A DNA stretch of 64,000 nucleotides, from the NCBI RefSeq assembly GCF_004187715.1, contig NZ_QZWF01000004.1, forward strand, positions 310,001 to 374,000, written 5' to 3'. Within the stretch, counting starts at the first letter, position 1, and every line of letters begins with the position of its first letter. The position numbers and the translations under genes are program-made. A model generated the notes under the pieces. The model was not told the origin of the DNA and did no database searches. It saw only the letters and a list, made by a program, of their open reading frames with translations. This DNA is from Streptomyces sp. F001 (GTDB taxonomy: Bacteria; Actinomycetota; Actinomycetes; Streptomycetales; Streptomycetaceae). Below, in pieces: positions 44,452-52,991 of this stretch.

Positions 44452-46230
44452 CAAGGCCGGGTAGTTAGCGTTTTCGCAGGTCACACAAGGGAGTTGAGAA
44501 GGTCCTGCCACGGAGCAACGGAGCTCGTTGGTACAGGCAGTCGTCCAAGACAGCTTGTTGCCGAAGGAGCTCCGTTGCCCGGTCATTGTGTCCTGCCGTC
44601 GCCGCTGGCGACCATCACCCGTACGGTCACTGTGGCCGCGGGCCGGTTCGCGCCGGGTCATCTGGGGGAGCTGACGGCGATCGTGCCGTTCGAGCTGGTC
44701 GACGCGGTCTTGTCGGAGACGAGGGTCGTGCAGCGGCGGCTGCGGGATCTGCCCTCGCGGGTCGGGGTCTACTTCCTGCTGGCGATGTGCATGTTCCCCG
44801 AGGTCGGCTACCGGCTCGTCTGGGCCAAGCTGACGGCCGGCCTGTCGGGGATGCCGGTTGTCCGCCCGAGCACGAAGGCACTCCGTGATCTGCGCCGCCG
44901 ACTCGGCAGCGCGCCGGTGCGTGCGTTGTTCGAGGTGTTGGCCGGGCCGTTGGCCCGGCCAACCATGCCGGGAGTGCGGTTCGGCCCGTATCGGACAGTG
45001 TCGTTCGACGGCTGCAGCTCGATCAAGGTGCCTGACAGCGAACGCAACCGGGGCTGGCTGGGGCGGTGCCCCCACGGCGGGTATCCCCAGGTCGAGCTGA
45101 TGACGCTGGTCGAGACCGGCACCCGGGCCGTCATCGCAGCGGTTTTCGGTCCCACCCGGGAGGGTGAAACCTCCTACGCCACCAGGCTGTTGCACCATCT
45201 GAGCCCCGAGATGCTGGTGCTGTGGGACCGGGGCTTCGACAGCAACGACTTCCTCACCGCCGCGCACGCCACCGGCGCACAGGTCCTGGGCCGCATCCGC
45301 CAGCGCCGCCGCCCACCAGTCCTTCAAACTCTCGCCGACTCCTCCTACCTCTCGGTCATCGGCGGCGTCCCGGTGCGCATCATCGAAGCCCAGGTGAGTA
45401 TCACCTGCACCGATGGCAGCACCTTCGAGGCTCCTACCGTCTGGTGACCACGCTCCTGGACGCCCGCCGCTACCCCGCCGACCGCCTCGTGTGCCTGTAT
45501 CACGAGCGTTGGGAGCACGAGAGCGCCTACTACGCCTTGCGCCACACCATCCTGCACGGGCGTGTCCTGCGCTCGCACGACCCGGCCGGCGTCGAGCAGG
45601 AGGTGTGGGCCGTGCTCGCCCTCTACCAGGTTCTGCGACGCACCATGGTCCAGGCGGCGGAGTCCCAGCCAGGCACCGATCCCGACCGCTGCGGGTTCAC
45701 CGTCGCCCTCCAGACCGCCCGTGACCTGCTGGTATGCGCGGAAGGAGTCTTCGAGCAGGGCACCGGGGAGATCGGCCGACGCGTCCTGTCGGCGCTATCG
45801 CCCGCACGCCGGGGCCGCGTCAGCACCCGCAAGGTGAAGTCCCCCATCTCCCGCTACGCGGAAAGGAAACTGGACGGCCGCCCCGACGCCAGCAAGACCG
45901 TGACCTCGACGGTGATCACTCTCCTGCCGCCGCCGGCGCCGGAGCCCGCACTGCCCACGACCACGGTCCCCCAGTACGTCGGCCCCGGCCAGAGCAGCAA
46001 CCGCATGACACGTGTCCTGGCCATCCTGCAGGCAGAACCCGAACGGCTATGGCGCTCACGGGAGATCGCCGAACTCCTCGGCGACGCCACCCTCGTCGCC
46101 ACCTATCGACAACTCGCCCGCTGGACCGAGAAGGGAATGATCAAGAGGGTCCGCACCGGGCGCTACGCGGCAGTCACGCGGGAAACGGCCCCCTTGCGTG
46201 ACCTGCGAAAACGCTAACTACCCGGCCTTG
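44452..46230 (+). mobile_element. IS4-family element inserted into the IS3 right end
   Basis: A 1779-bp element. Terminal inverted repeats of about 40 bp match at all but one position: CAAGGCCGGGTAGTTAGCGT, TTTCGCAGGTCAC, then A/G, then CAAGGG. A 10-bp duplication GGGAAACTTC lies on each side (44442-44451 and 46231-46240). The right repeat contains the transposase stop. Sharp ends suggest a recent insertion, though the transposase gene is frameshifted. Confidence 0.93.
44575..46217 (+). pseudogene. IS4-family transposase, one-base frameshift
   Basis: Starts at TTG 44575, 6 nt after AAGGAG (MPGHCVLPSPLATITRTVTV). The N-terminal HTH/dimer part and DDE blocks (RTVSFDGCSSIKVPD, MLVLWDRGFDSNDFL) are in one frame up to TGA near 45445. 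Adding one G in GAGGCTCC (about 45427-45434) gives GSYRLVTTLLDARRYPADRL and the IS4 signature YHERWEHE, continuing to the stop at 46215-46217. So a single G deletion splits a protein of about 547 residues. It could be a sequencing error; otherwise the copy is non-autonomous. Confidence 0.85.
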
Positions 46231-46240
46231 GGGAAACTTC
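46231..46240. repeat. 10-bp target-site duplication, right copy
   Basis: GGGAAACTTC, identical to 44442-44451, directly after the IS4 right inverted repeat. Confidence 0.9.
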
Positions 46241-46241
46241 A

Positions 46242-47504
46242 CTGTACAGGGAGGTCCTCGCGCAGTGCATGCTGCTTGTTCTGCATGAACTCTTCGCCGC
46301 TGACGAGCTGGGCGCGCTTGAGTCAGTGGCGCTGAACGGGTTCGTCGACGGACATGATCCCACGACGGGCCGACCGGGCCACATCTTCCTGGCCACTGTC
46401 ATGGCCGCGCGCTCCTCGTTCCGTGACCTACACCTGGCTCAGGTGGACGCGGGTAGTTGCCTGGCTGACGCACTGCGAGGACAGCTCTCGGCTCGGCCGG
46501 ACCAGCTCACGTCAGTACGGCCGAGTCGGCGGCCGCAGGATGTCGGGAACCGCGTTGTCGCTCACGGCAGCGATGATGAGCCCGACCTGTACGAAATGGA
46601 CCCGATCGCCTTCGAGAACCTCGTAGCCGAGCTCTTCGAGGCCATGGGTATGCAGGCGGTAACGACCCAACAGTCCAACGATGGTGGTGTGGACGTGAAG
46701 GCGCTGGACCCGACGCCGATCCGAGGCGGCGAGATCGTCGTCCAGGTGAAGCGCTACCGCAGCACCGTGCCACCTACCGCCGTGCGTGACCTGTACGGGA
46801 CCGTGCAGGACGCCGGAGCCAACAAGGGTGTCCTTGTGACCACGTCAGGGTTCGGTCCTGGCTCGCATACTTTCGCCAACGGCAAGCCGCTGGAACTGAT
46901 CTCGGGTGCTGAACTCGTCGACCTGCTGCATCGTCATGGGCTGCGTGGGCGGCTGGGTGAGGGTGGTCGTCAGGCCGCAGCGCAGCCGGCCCCGTCGCGT
47001 CCGGACACCACATTGCCCGACGACTACAACGTTCTGGGCATGTCGTGGACCGGAAGCGTCGCCTTGGATGTGTGTGCTCTCGTCTGCCGTGGCAACCGCG
47101 TCCTCAGTGACGATCACTTCGTCTTTTTCAACAACCCGCAGACACCGGACGGCTCCGTGCGTGCTCTACATGCCACCGCACCTGACAAGGCCGCGATCTG
47201 TGTCTCCTTCGAGGGGTTGCCGGATGAGGCTGACCGATTCGTACTTGTGGCAGCCATCGACCCAGAGGTCAACCCGGACGCGGACCTCTCCGGTTTTACG
47301 GACGCCCGCATCCGCCTGCTCGACCCGGGGCTAGTAGAGCTGGGGCAACTCGACGTCTCCGACGGCCGGCCGCGCGAAACCGCTTTGGTTCTCGGCTCCT
47401 TCCGCCGAAGGCCAAACGGGGACTGGGACTTTGTCCTGGGCGGCAAGGGCTACAGGGGCGGCCTGGAGGAACTCGTTCAGGACTTCGGCATCGAAGTGGA
47501 GTAG
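46242..47504 (+). CDS. Mrr-like restriction endonuclease-TerD fusion, 5' end removed by IS3
   Basis: The frame is open from the IS3 border (YREVLAQCMLLVLHELFAAD), so the true N-terminus is lost. ATG 46269 could still serve as a start. An Mrr-type PD-(D/E)XK domain follows (about residues 105-230 from that ATG): MDPIAFENLVAELFEAMGMQ, then NDGGVDVKAL and GEIVVQVKRYRST, the D...QxK catalytic set, and VLVTTSGFGPGSHTFA. The last 170 residues are a TerD domain (LGMSWTGSVALDVCALVCRG, DHFVFFNNPQTPDGSVRAL, IRLLDPGLVELGQLDVSDG). Nuclease-TerD fusions are known from analyses of Ter-linked DNA-processing and stress systems, probably phage or DNA-damage defence. Expression after truncation is uncertain. 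Confidence 0.8.
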   Translation: MYREVLAQCMLLVLHELFAADELGALESVALNGFVDGHDPTTGRPGHIFLATVMAARSSFRDLHLAQVDAGSCLADALRGQLSARPDQLTSVRPSRRPQDVGNRVVAHGSDDEPDLYEMDPIAFENLVAELFEAMGMQAVTTQQSNDGGVDVKALDPTPIRGGEIVVQVKRYRSTVPPTAVRDLYGTVQDAGANKGVLVTTSGFGPGSHTFANGKPLELISGAELVDLLHRHGLRGRLGEGGRQAAAQPAPSRPDTTLPDDYNVLGMSWTGSVALDVCALVCRGNRVLSDDHFVFFNNPQTPDGSVRALHATAPDKAAICVSFEGLPDEADRFVLVAAIDPEVNPDADLSGFTDARIRLLDPGLVELGQLDVSDGRPRETALVLGSFRRRPNGDWDFVLGGKGYRGGLEELVQDFGIEVE

Positions 47505-47939
47505 ATCCACCTGAGGTCCGGATGCTGCTGCGCTGGACGAGGGCAATGAACGCGGCTTGGTGAGCGGTGGGCTAACAACGGCTAACACAGAGAGGGAAGA
47601 TCGGTCCTGGCTGCCATGTCTGGCACGGGAGTTGAGCGTTTGTTCCAGTGTGTGGACGTCACCGTGGATCGTGCAGGATGAGCTGTGGGACCGCCTGAGC
47701 CGCCGCTACCGCAGCGTGAATCGTACGCCGAGCACGTCCTGACGAAGCGCGCCGCCCCACCACCCTGGGCGAGGGGTGGAGCGACGTCGGACGTTCATTG
47801 ATGCTGAGTCGAGTGCTACTTCTCCGTTGGCTCCGGAGCGGGCGCGATCCCGGTCGGACAGGACGCCCCCCAGTTCGTCTCGAACGGGTCGCTCAGCTTG
47901 ACCCCATTCCCGTCGAGCCTGTGTCGTCAGGTGACCAGG
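47505..47939. other. Intergenic scar with transposase trace and duplicated motif
   Basis: No intact gene. On the plus strand 47660-47703 reads SPWIVQDELWDRLS, similar to the first residues of IS5-type transposases. On the minus strand 47845-47900 encodes DPFETNWGASCPTGIAPAPE, nearly repeated at 48526-48573. Both look like decayed leftovers between the TerD gene and the small membrane gene. Confidence 0.35.
47865..47888. repeat. Direct repeat flanking the small membrane gene, copy 1
   Basis: CCCCCAGTTCGTCTCGAACG here recurs at 48544-48563, with weaker similarity extending about 25 bases leftward. On the minus strand both encode a short ending with ASCPTGIAP. Confidence 0.75.
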
Positions 47940-48455
47940 CTACGCAGCAGGCTGGATCTCGTATCGCTCTGGTGGCCTGCCCATTTCCCGGCGCCACCAC
48001 TGCCCGTCCGCGTCCATGAATCTGAAGACGACCACCAGGCCCATGCCCGTGGCCTGGCTGACAGCCTCACCGGAAGCATCGATCAACTCAACCTTCACTG
48101 CCAGCGACTCCCGTGGGTGAAGGATGCACGCGGTCCGGCTGGTTGGTATGGGGGTGGAGGCGAGTCGCCAGCCCTCACCGGGGTGAGCAGGATGGCGCCG
48201 GACATCTATGACTTCGACGTCCGTGATGGCAGTAGAGCCTCCGTTGGTGATCTGTACATCGATCGTCGTGCTGCTTGACCACGGAGCCGACGCGATCACC
48301 AAGGCTGCCCGTCCTTGGGCTGCCCTGGCGTCACGCGCGGTTGCCTCTCGGTCGACCGTGAGCGTTCGCCGGTGCTGGGTCCACCAGGCTGCAAGGGTGA
48401 CGACCAAAGCTCCGGCACCGCTGAGGGCGCCGATCGCACTCCAGAGTTCGTCCAT
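47940..48455 (-). CDS. Single-pass membrane protein, function unknown
   Basis: 171 residues from ATG 48455, with a GGAGGG ribosome site. One N-terminal helix (LWSAIGALSGAGALVVTLAA) is followed by a basic patch (TQHRRTLTVDREATARDARA) and a beta-rich domain (STTIDVQITNGGSTAITDVE, CILHPRESLAVKVELID, GLVVVFRFMDADGQWWRR). That resembles the immunoglobulin-like domain seen after an N-terminal helix in many small actinobacterial membrane proteins. It lies between two copies of a short direct repeat, so it may have been brought in or duplicated out as a cassette. Confidence 0.7.
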   Translation of the reverse strand: MDELWSAIGALSGAGALVVTLAAWWTQHRRTLTVDREATARDARAAQGRAALVIASAPWSSSTTIDVQITNGGSTAITDVEVIDVRRHPAHPGEGWRLASTPIPTSRTACILHPRESLAVKVELIDASGEAVSQATGMGLVVVFRFMDADGQWWRREMGRPPERYEIQPAA

Positions 48456-48540
48456 GCCAGCCCTCCCCCAGAGCCGCGGCCCGAGACTCGATCGAGTGTT
48501 TCGCCTACTCCCCAACAGGCGCAATGCCCGTGGGGCAGGA

Positions 48541-48563
48541 TGCCCCCAGTTCGTCTCGAACGG
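48541..48563. repeat. Direct repeat flanking the small membrane gene, copy 2
   Basis: Shares about 21 consecutive bases (the CCCCAGTTCGTCTCGAACGG core) with 47865-47888. The minus strand reads RDELGASCPTGIAPVGE then stop, parallel to copy 1. Confidence 0.75.
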
Positions 48564-48614
48564 GGTACTTAGAGCGTCCGGCAGTAGGCGTTACTTCAGC
48601 CTGCGGGTGGTGGC

Positions 48615-48686
48615 GCGGCCGCCTTCAAGGTGACGCCGAAGGCGTTCTCGGACTTCGTCGAGGCAGCGGCCCGCGGCTCGCTCTGA
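48615..48686 (+). pseudogene. DUF397 C-terminal fragment
   Basis: The open stretch AAAFKVTPKAFSDFVEAAAR, GSL and stop is the last strand and helix of a DUF397 domain (V.VTP..W..FV). Everything before it is missing. This is the second of three DUF397 scraps in the window. Confidence 0.6.
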
Positions 48687-48708
48687 CGCATACAGCGGCA
48701 CAAAACAG

Positions 48709-48745
48709 GGAGGCGCCCGGCCGGGAACTCCGGCCGGGCGCCTCC
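48709..48745 (-). terminator. Strong intrinsic terminator of the fibronectin-III gene
   Basis: Perfect 16-bp arms (GGAGGCGCCCGGCCGG and its complement) around a 5-base loop. On the minus strand they are followed by CTGTTTTG. It lies 20 bases after the TAG at 48766. Confidence 0.92.
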
Positions 48746-48765
48746 ACTGCTTCCCCTAGCAGGAG

Positions 48766-50838
48766 CTAGTCCACCGAGGCGATCGCCGTCTCGCGGGCGG
48801 CCGTCTCCGTGCCGTCGGCGAGGGTGGCGGTCACGCGGTAGTACGTGGTCGTGCCCTTGGGCATGGTGGTGTCCACGTACGACCAGCTGGTGCTGTCACC
48901 GCGCGTCTGGACGTCAACCTTGTCGAAGACGTGGGTCGACCGGTTCCAGCGGTAGACGGTGAAGCTGGTCACCTTGCTGCCGTTGGCGCCGGTGTCGCTG
49001 CCGAGCCACCAGTGGATGTAGCCGGTCTGGTCGGCGTTGAGGTGGCCGAGCGGGTTGTCGCCCACGGCGGGGCCAGCGTCGGCGTCGGGGCGCAGGTCGA
49101 GTTCGGTGACGTCCGCGACCGGGGCGCCGGTGTCGGGGGCGATCTGGTTCCCGTACTGGTCGACGGCCACGACGCTGTAGCGGACGTGCTCGCCGTCAGC
49201 GACCGTACGGTCGAGGTAGCGGGTCTCCGTGACCTCCTGCGGCTTGAGGGTCCAGCCATCAATGAAAGGCTTGTACACCCACTCACCGTCGACGAGGGTG
49301 CCCCGCAGAACGCGGTAGTGGTCGAAGCCGGGATCGTCACTGGCGTCCCAGCTCAGCGAGACGCCGTTCTCCTTGGCGGTGGCGGTCAGGCCCGTCACCG
49401 GAGGCGGAGGCGTGCTGTTTCCGGCGACGGCGACCGGCATCTCGACGGAGGGGGTGCCCCCGTTGCCCGCGTCGTCCACGGCCACCACCGTGTAGTAGTA
49501 CGTGGCGCCCGGCGGCGGGGCCGACTCCGTGAAGGACGTGCCCTGGATGCCCTTGGCCACCTGCACGGGCGTGCGCCCGCTCTCCCCGCGCGGCTTGTCG
49601 TAGCGGATGACCGTGTACCCGACGAAGTCCTCGCTGGTGGCCGCTGACTTCTCCCAGGTCAGCGTGACCCCGCGCTCGTCCTCGACCGCCGTCGCGCCGT
49701 ACGCGGTGTCCACGGGACCCGTCTCGTCCCGCGTGTAGAGCTCCGCGATGGCGGAGGCCGCCGACTCGTTGCCGTGCGTGTCGACCGCGGTGACGACGTA
49801 GTAGTACGTGTCACCGGTCAGCGGCAGCGGCTCCTCGTACCAGGAGCTGGTGCGCGGCGTGTCGCCGTTCCGCCGGTTCGCCGCGGTGAGCGCGACGGGC
49901 AGGCTGGTGGAGCGGTACACGTGGTACCCGGCGAGGTCCGCCTCGGTGTTCCCGTACCAGGAGAGGCTTGCCTTCTCGGAGTAGTCGGGCTTCCAGGCGT
50001 CCTCGACACCCTGCGGCGCCGCGGGAGCCGTCACGTCGACGGTCGTCACGGACTTGTCCGCCGTGCCCGCGGACACATTGCCCGCCTTGTCGTACGCGCG
50101 CACCTCGTAGTAGTAGACCGCGCCGTTCTTCGGCAGCGTGGTGTCCGTGTACGAGGTCGAGGTCGTCGTCGCCAGCGGCTTGCTGCCGTACGAGGTGCCC
50201 GCGAGCCGGCGGTAGACCCGGTAGCCCGCGAGGTCCATCTCCTTGTTGGCCGTCCAGCCGAACTTCGCCTGGTGCGAGGAGTCGTACGTGAGGGTGGTGC
50301 CCGTCGGGACGAGGGGCTTGACCGTGTCGACGGTCGCGGACGTGCGCGGCAGGTAGTCCGCCTTGACGTTCGCGTAGCCCGTCCAGTTGACGAAGTCGAA
50401 GCGGAGCGTGTGCTTCCCGGCGGGGATGGTGATGTTGACGGTCTTCGTCTGGGTCGTCGAGACGTTCTTCCAGATGTCGACCTTGCGCGTGCCGTCGAGG
50501 TAGACGCGCAGTCCGTCGCGGGTCGCCACGGGGATCGAGAACGGGCCGCCGGAACCGAAGTCCCTGGTGACCGTCCAGCGCACGCCGAAGTAGTTGCTGG
50601 GCAGCCCGGCGGCGGGGGCGCCGGTGCCCCAGTTCTGATCGATCTTCGAATCGCAGTCGGTCTTCTTCGGCGTACCGGAGAAGGTCGTGTTCGCGTAGAA
50701 CTGCCGTTTGAAGACGGGCGACTTACAGGTCACGGTCGCCGTGGCGGCACCGGCGGCGGACGTGCACGTGAGCAGGGCTCCGGTCGTCGCGAGGACGGTG
50801 GTCGCGGCGAGGGCGGACGCACGAGTGGCTCGGTTCAT
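48766..50838 (-). CDS. Secreted PA14-like/fibronectin type III repeat protein
   Basis: 690 residues from ATG 50838. A Sec signal (ALAATTVLATTGALLTCTSA) precedes a PA14-type domain (FYANTTFSG, WGTGAPAAGLPSNYFGVRWT, RDGLRVYLDG, AGKHTLRFDFVNWTGYANVK). Five or so fibronectin III repeats follow, recognisable by LAGYRVYRRLAG, LAGYHVYRSTS, FVGYTVIRYDK, FDHYRVLRGT and their YYYxVxAVD strands. No catalytic domain is seen. It probably acts as an extracellular adhesin or carbohydrate-associated matrix protein. Its mRNA leader contains an exceptional hairpin (50851-50897), and a strong terminator follows the gene. Confidence 0.88.
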   Translation of the reverse strand: MNRATRASALAATTVLATTGALLTCTSAAGAATATVTCKSPVFKRQFYANTTFSGTPKKTDCDSKIDQNWGTGAPAAGLPSNYFGVRWTVTRDFGSGGPFSIPVATRDGLRVYLDGTRKVDIWKNVSTTQTKTVNITIPAGKHTLRFDFVNWTGYANVKADYLPRTSATVDTVKPLVPTGTTLTYDSSHQAKFGWTANKEMDLAGYRVYRRLAGTSYGSKPLATTTSTSYTDTTLPKNGAVYYYEVRAYDKAGNVSAGTADKSVTTVDVTAPAAPQGVEDAWKPDYSEKASLSWYGNTEADLAGYHVYRSTSLPVALTAANRRNGDTPRTSSWYEEPLPLTGDTYYYVVTAVDTHGNESAASAIAELYTRDETGPVDTAYGATAVEDERGVTLTWEKSAATSEDFVGYTVIRYDKPRGESGRTPVQVAKGIQGTSFTESAPPPGATYYYTVVAVDDAGNGGTPSVEMPVAVAGNSTPPPPVTGLTATAKENGVSLSWDASDDPGFDHYRVLRGTLVDGEWVYKPFIDGWTLKPQEVTETRYLDRTVADGEHVRYSVVAVDQYGNQIAPDTGAPVADVTELDLRPDADAGPAVGDNPLGHLNADQTGYIHWWLGSDTGANGSKVTSFTVYRWNRSTHVFDKVDVQTRGDSTSWSYVDTTMPKGTTTYYRVTATLADGTETAARETAIASVD

Positions 50839-50850
50839 GCCTTCCTTCGG

Positions 50851-50897
50851 TCTGGGTGGGCGGTGGGAAGACGGTGTCTTCCCACCGCCCACCCAGA
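50851..50897 (-). promoter_or_regulatory. 22-bp perfect hairpin in the leader of the fibronectin-III gene
   Basis: TCTGGGTGGGCGGTGGGAAG plus AC (50851-50872) is exactly complementary to 50876-50897, with a 3-base GGT loop. It ends 12 bases upstream of the ATG, abutting the ribosome site AAGGAAGG. If transcribed it would block ribosome access or attenuate transcription. If it is DNA-level, it is a very long operator. Confidence 0.85.
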
Positions 50898-51060
50898 CCT
50901 TCGGGAAAGGCGGGGGGTTGTGCGGGTTTCGGGTGTGGCGTCCCTCACATATGACGTGGGGGCGGGTGTCGACGCCGGGGTGTACGGGGTGCCTCATCCA
51001 GCTCTCTGACCAGCGACGTATTACTGTATGAGCAGGGCTTGATTGAGATCTCACCCATGC

Positions 51061-51297
51061 GCGCAGCAGAGGCCCGGAGTCGCCGCCGTCGGCATGGGCG
51101 AGATCGAAGAGGCCATCGGCATGGGTACCACGGCTCTGGAAGCCGACCGCAAGTCCCTCCCGTCCTTGCTTTTAGTCGCTGACGAGCTGGACAAGGAACT
51201 ACGCGCCAGGTACCCGCGCGAAACCGCCTCGCGCGACTTCCACGAACAGGTCATGACCATCAAGCGAGGCGCCGCCAGGCCAGAGCTCCCGTTCTGA
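51061..51297 (+). pseudogene. C-terminal fragment of a TPR-type XRE regulator
   Basis: The open stretch AAVGMGEIEEAIGMGTTALE, ADRKSLPSLLLVADELDKEL, RARYPRETASRDFHEQVMTI matches the last TPR helices of the HTH-TPR regulators common in Streptomyces (SP.V..RA.ELD..LR.RYP....FHEQ). The HTH domain and start are missing. It ends at TGA 51297, facing the symporter gene. Confidence 0.55.
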
Positions 51298-51311
51298 TCC
51301 AGCCCATCAAA

Positions 51312-51350
51312 GATCCGGGCCCCGTTCCGTCGAGGAACGAGGCCCGGATC
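51312..51350. terminator. Terminator at the symporter 3' end
   Basis: GATCCGGGCC (51312-51321) pairs with GGCCCGGATC (51341-51350), and an inner GTTCC/GGAAC stem completes the hairpin. It lies between the convergent regulator fragment and the symporter. Confidence 0.85.
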
Positions 51351-51383
51351 AATGGCGCGGCGACACTGCCGCGGTGTCCGCGA

Positions 51384-52682
51384 TCAGGCGGCGGCAGCCA
51401 TCGCCCGAGGTTCGTCCGCGTCAACAGGGGCCGTCGAGACGCCGTTGTACTTGTCGCGGTCAAGGATCTTCTCCCGCGACGCCACAATCAACGGGCATAC
51501 AACTTGTCCGGCGACGTTGGTGGCGGTCCTCATCATGTCCAGGATCGGGTCGATGGCCAGGAGCAGACCGACACCTTCCATGGGCAGGCCCAGGGTGGAC
51601 AGGGTGAGGGTCAGCATCACCGTGGCGCCGGTCAGGCCCGCCGTGGCGGCGGAGCCGACCACCGAGACGAACGCGATCAGCAGGTAGTCGCCGATGCCCA
51701 GCTGGATGTCGAAGATCTGCGCGACGAAGATCGCGGCGATCGCCGGGTAGATGGCGGCGCAGCCGTCCATCTTGGTCGTCGCCCCGAACGGCACGGCGAA
51801 GGACGCGTACTCCTTGGGGACGCCGAGGCGTTCGGTGACCTTCTGGGTCAGCGGCATCGTGCCCACCGACGACCGGGAGACGAAGGCCAGCTGGATGGCC
51901 GGCCAGGCGCCCTTGAAGAACTGCAGCGGACTGACCTTGGCGACGGTCGCCAGCAGCACCGGGTAGACCACGAACAGCACGATCGCGCAGCCGACGTAGA
52001 TGTCGGCGGTGAAGGTGGCGTACTGGCCGATCAGGTCCCAGCCGTAGGTGGCGATGGCGTTGCCGATGAGGCCGACGGTGCCGATCGGGGCGAGGCGGAT
52101 GACCCACCACAGGGCCTTCTGGAGGAGTTCGAGGACGGACTCGCTCAGGGTGAGGATCGGCTGGGCCTTCTCGCCGAGCTGGAGGGCGGCGATACCGGCG
52201 ACGGCGGCCATGAAGACGATCTGCAGCACGTTCAGCTCGGTGAACGGGGTGATCACATCGGTCGGCACGATGCCGGTCAGGAAGTCGATCCAGGAGCCGG
52301 TGGTCTCGGGCTTCGCGCCGTCCTGCGGGGTGAGGCCGGTGCCGGCACCCGGGTTGGTGACCAGGCCGATGACGATGCCGACGGCCACCGCGATCAGTGA
52401 CGTGATCATGAACCAGAGGAGGGTGCGCGAGGCCAGCCGGGCCGCGTTGTTCACCTTCCGCAGGTTGGTGATCGACACGAGGATCGCGAAGAAGACGAGC
52501 GGGGCGACGGCGAGCTTCAGCAGCCCGATGAAGGTGTCGCCGACCTTCTCGAGGGTGGTGACGAGCCAGGACAGGTCCTGGCTCCTGGCTATCCAGCCGA
52601 GCAGGACGCCGAGGACGAGACCGGCGATTATCTGGGCCCAGAAGGGCAGCTTGAAGGACTTCGTGTTCGCGGACACGGACAT
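51384..52682 (-). CDS. Dicarboxylate/amino acid:cation symporter (SDF family)
   Basis: 432 residues, the usual length. It takes up C4-dicarboxylates or acidic amino acids with Na+ or H+. Family marks: LKLAVAPLVFFAILVSITNL in the early helices, the re-entrant serine loop FVSRSSVGTMPLTQKV (HP1), FAVPFGATTKMDGCAAIYPA (TM7 TKMDG in place of NMDGT), TGATVMLTLTLSTLGLP (HP2) and AIDPILDMMRTATNVAGQV (TM8, D/R/N substrate residues). It is a single-gene unit with its own terminator at 51312. Confidence 0.93.
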   Translation of the reverse strand: MSVSANTKSFKLPFWAQIIAGLVLGVLLGWIARSQDLSWLVTTLEKVGDTFIGLLKLAVAPLVFFAILVSITNLRKVNNAARLASRTLLWFMITSLIAVAVGIVIGLVTNPGAGTGLTPQDGAKPETTGSWIDFLTGIVPTDVITPFTELNVLQIVFMAAVAGIAALQLGEKAQPILTLSESVLELLQKALWWVIRLAPIGTVGLIGNAIATYGWDLIGQYATFTADIYVGCAIVLFVVYPVLLATVAKVSPLQFFKGAWPAIQLAFVSRSSVGTMPLTQKVTERLGVPKEYASFAVPFGATTKMDGCAAIYPAIAAIFVAQIFDIQLGIGDYLLIAFVSVVGSAATAGLTGATVMLTLTLSTLGLPMEGVGLLLAIDPILDMMRTATNVAGQVVCPLIVASREKILDRDKYNGVSTAPVDADEPRAMAAAA

Positions 52683-52991
52683 GCTCCGTTGGGGATGCGC
52701 AGGGGCTGACGTGAGGTGACTGGCGTTAAGGCGCGAGGGTCGCAGGACGTCAGAGGCGACAGGTCGCGGACGCGCACCGGCAGAGGTCCACGTGCAGACG
52801 CACCACGAGCGGGACGCTTCGGGGCGTGGCGGACACAGCTGCAGACTTCACCTGGAGACCGTAACACCTGAGCTTTGGGAACCTCAAAGCCTGGCTTTGA
52901 GAGGCGAGAGGCAACTATGATCCGAACAACGCAAAGTGCCCCGGTTTCCGGGGGTCCGGAAACCGGGGCACCTGCAGGTGTGTGACGGACC
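52683..52991. other. Promoter region of the symporter
   Basis: About 310 bases. The AAAGCCTGGCTTTGAG and GGGAACCTCAAAG segments (52875-52905) form a short dyad (CAAAGCCtgGCTTTG), a possible operator about 200 bases upstream of the symporter start. The terminator of the DUF4229 gene (52938-52969) occupies the far end. Confidence 0.4.
52938..52969 (-). terminator. Terminator of the DUF4229 gene
   Basis: GCCCCGGTTTCCGG and CCGGAAACCGGGGC form a perfect 14-bp stem with a 4-base loop, 22 bases after the stop on the minus strand, followed by ACTTTG. Confidence 0.88.

Larger units (their letters stand above)
43157..46241 (+). mobile_element. IS3-family element, split by a nested IS4-type element
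   Basis: The left inverted repeat reads TGAAGCTTCCCCTTGATCAC (from 43157). The right repeat, read inward, is TGAAGTTTCCCCGTGATGTT, formed by 46241-46231 joined to 44441 and below once the nested element is removed. The element proper is therefore 43157-44451 plus the last base(s) at 46241, about 1.3 kb. It carries orfA and orfB. No target duplication is seen around the outer ends. Confidence 0.8.
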
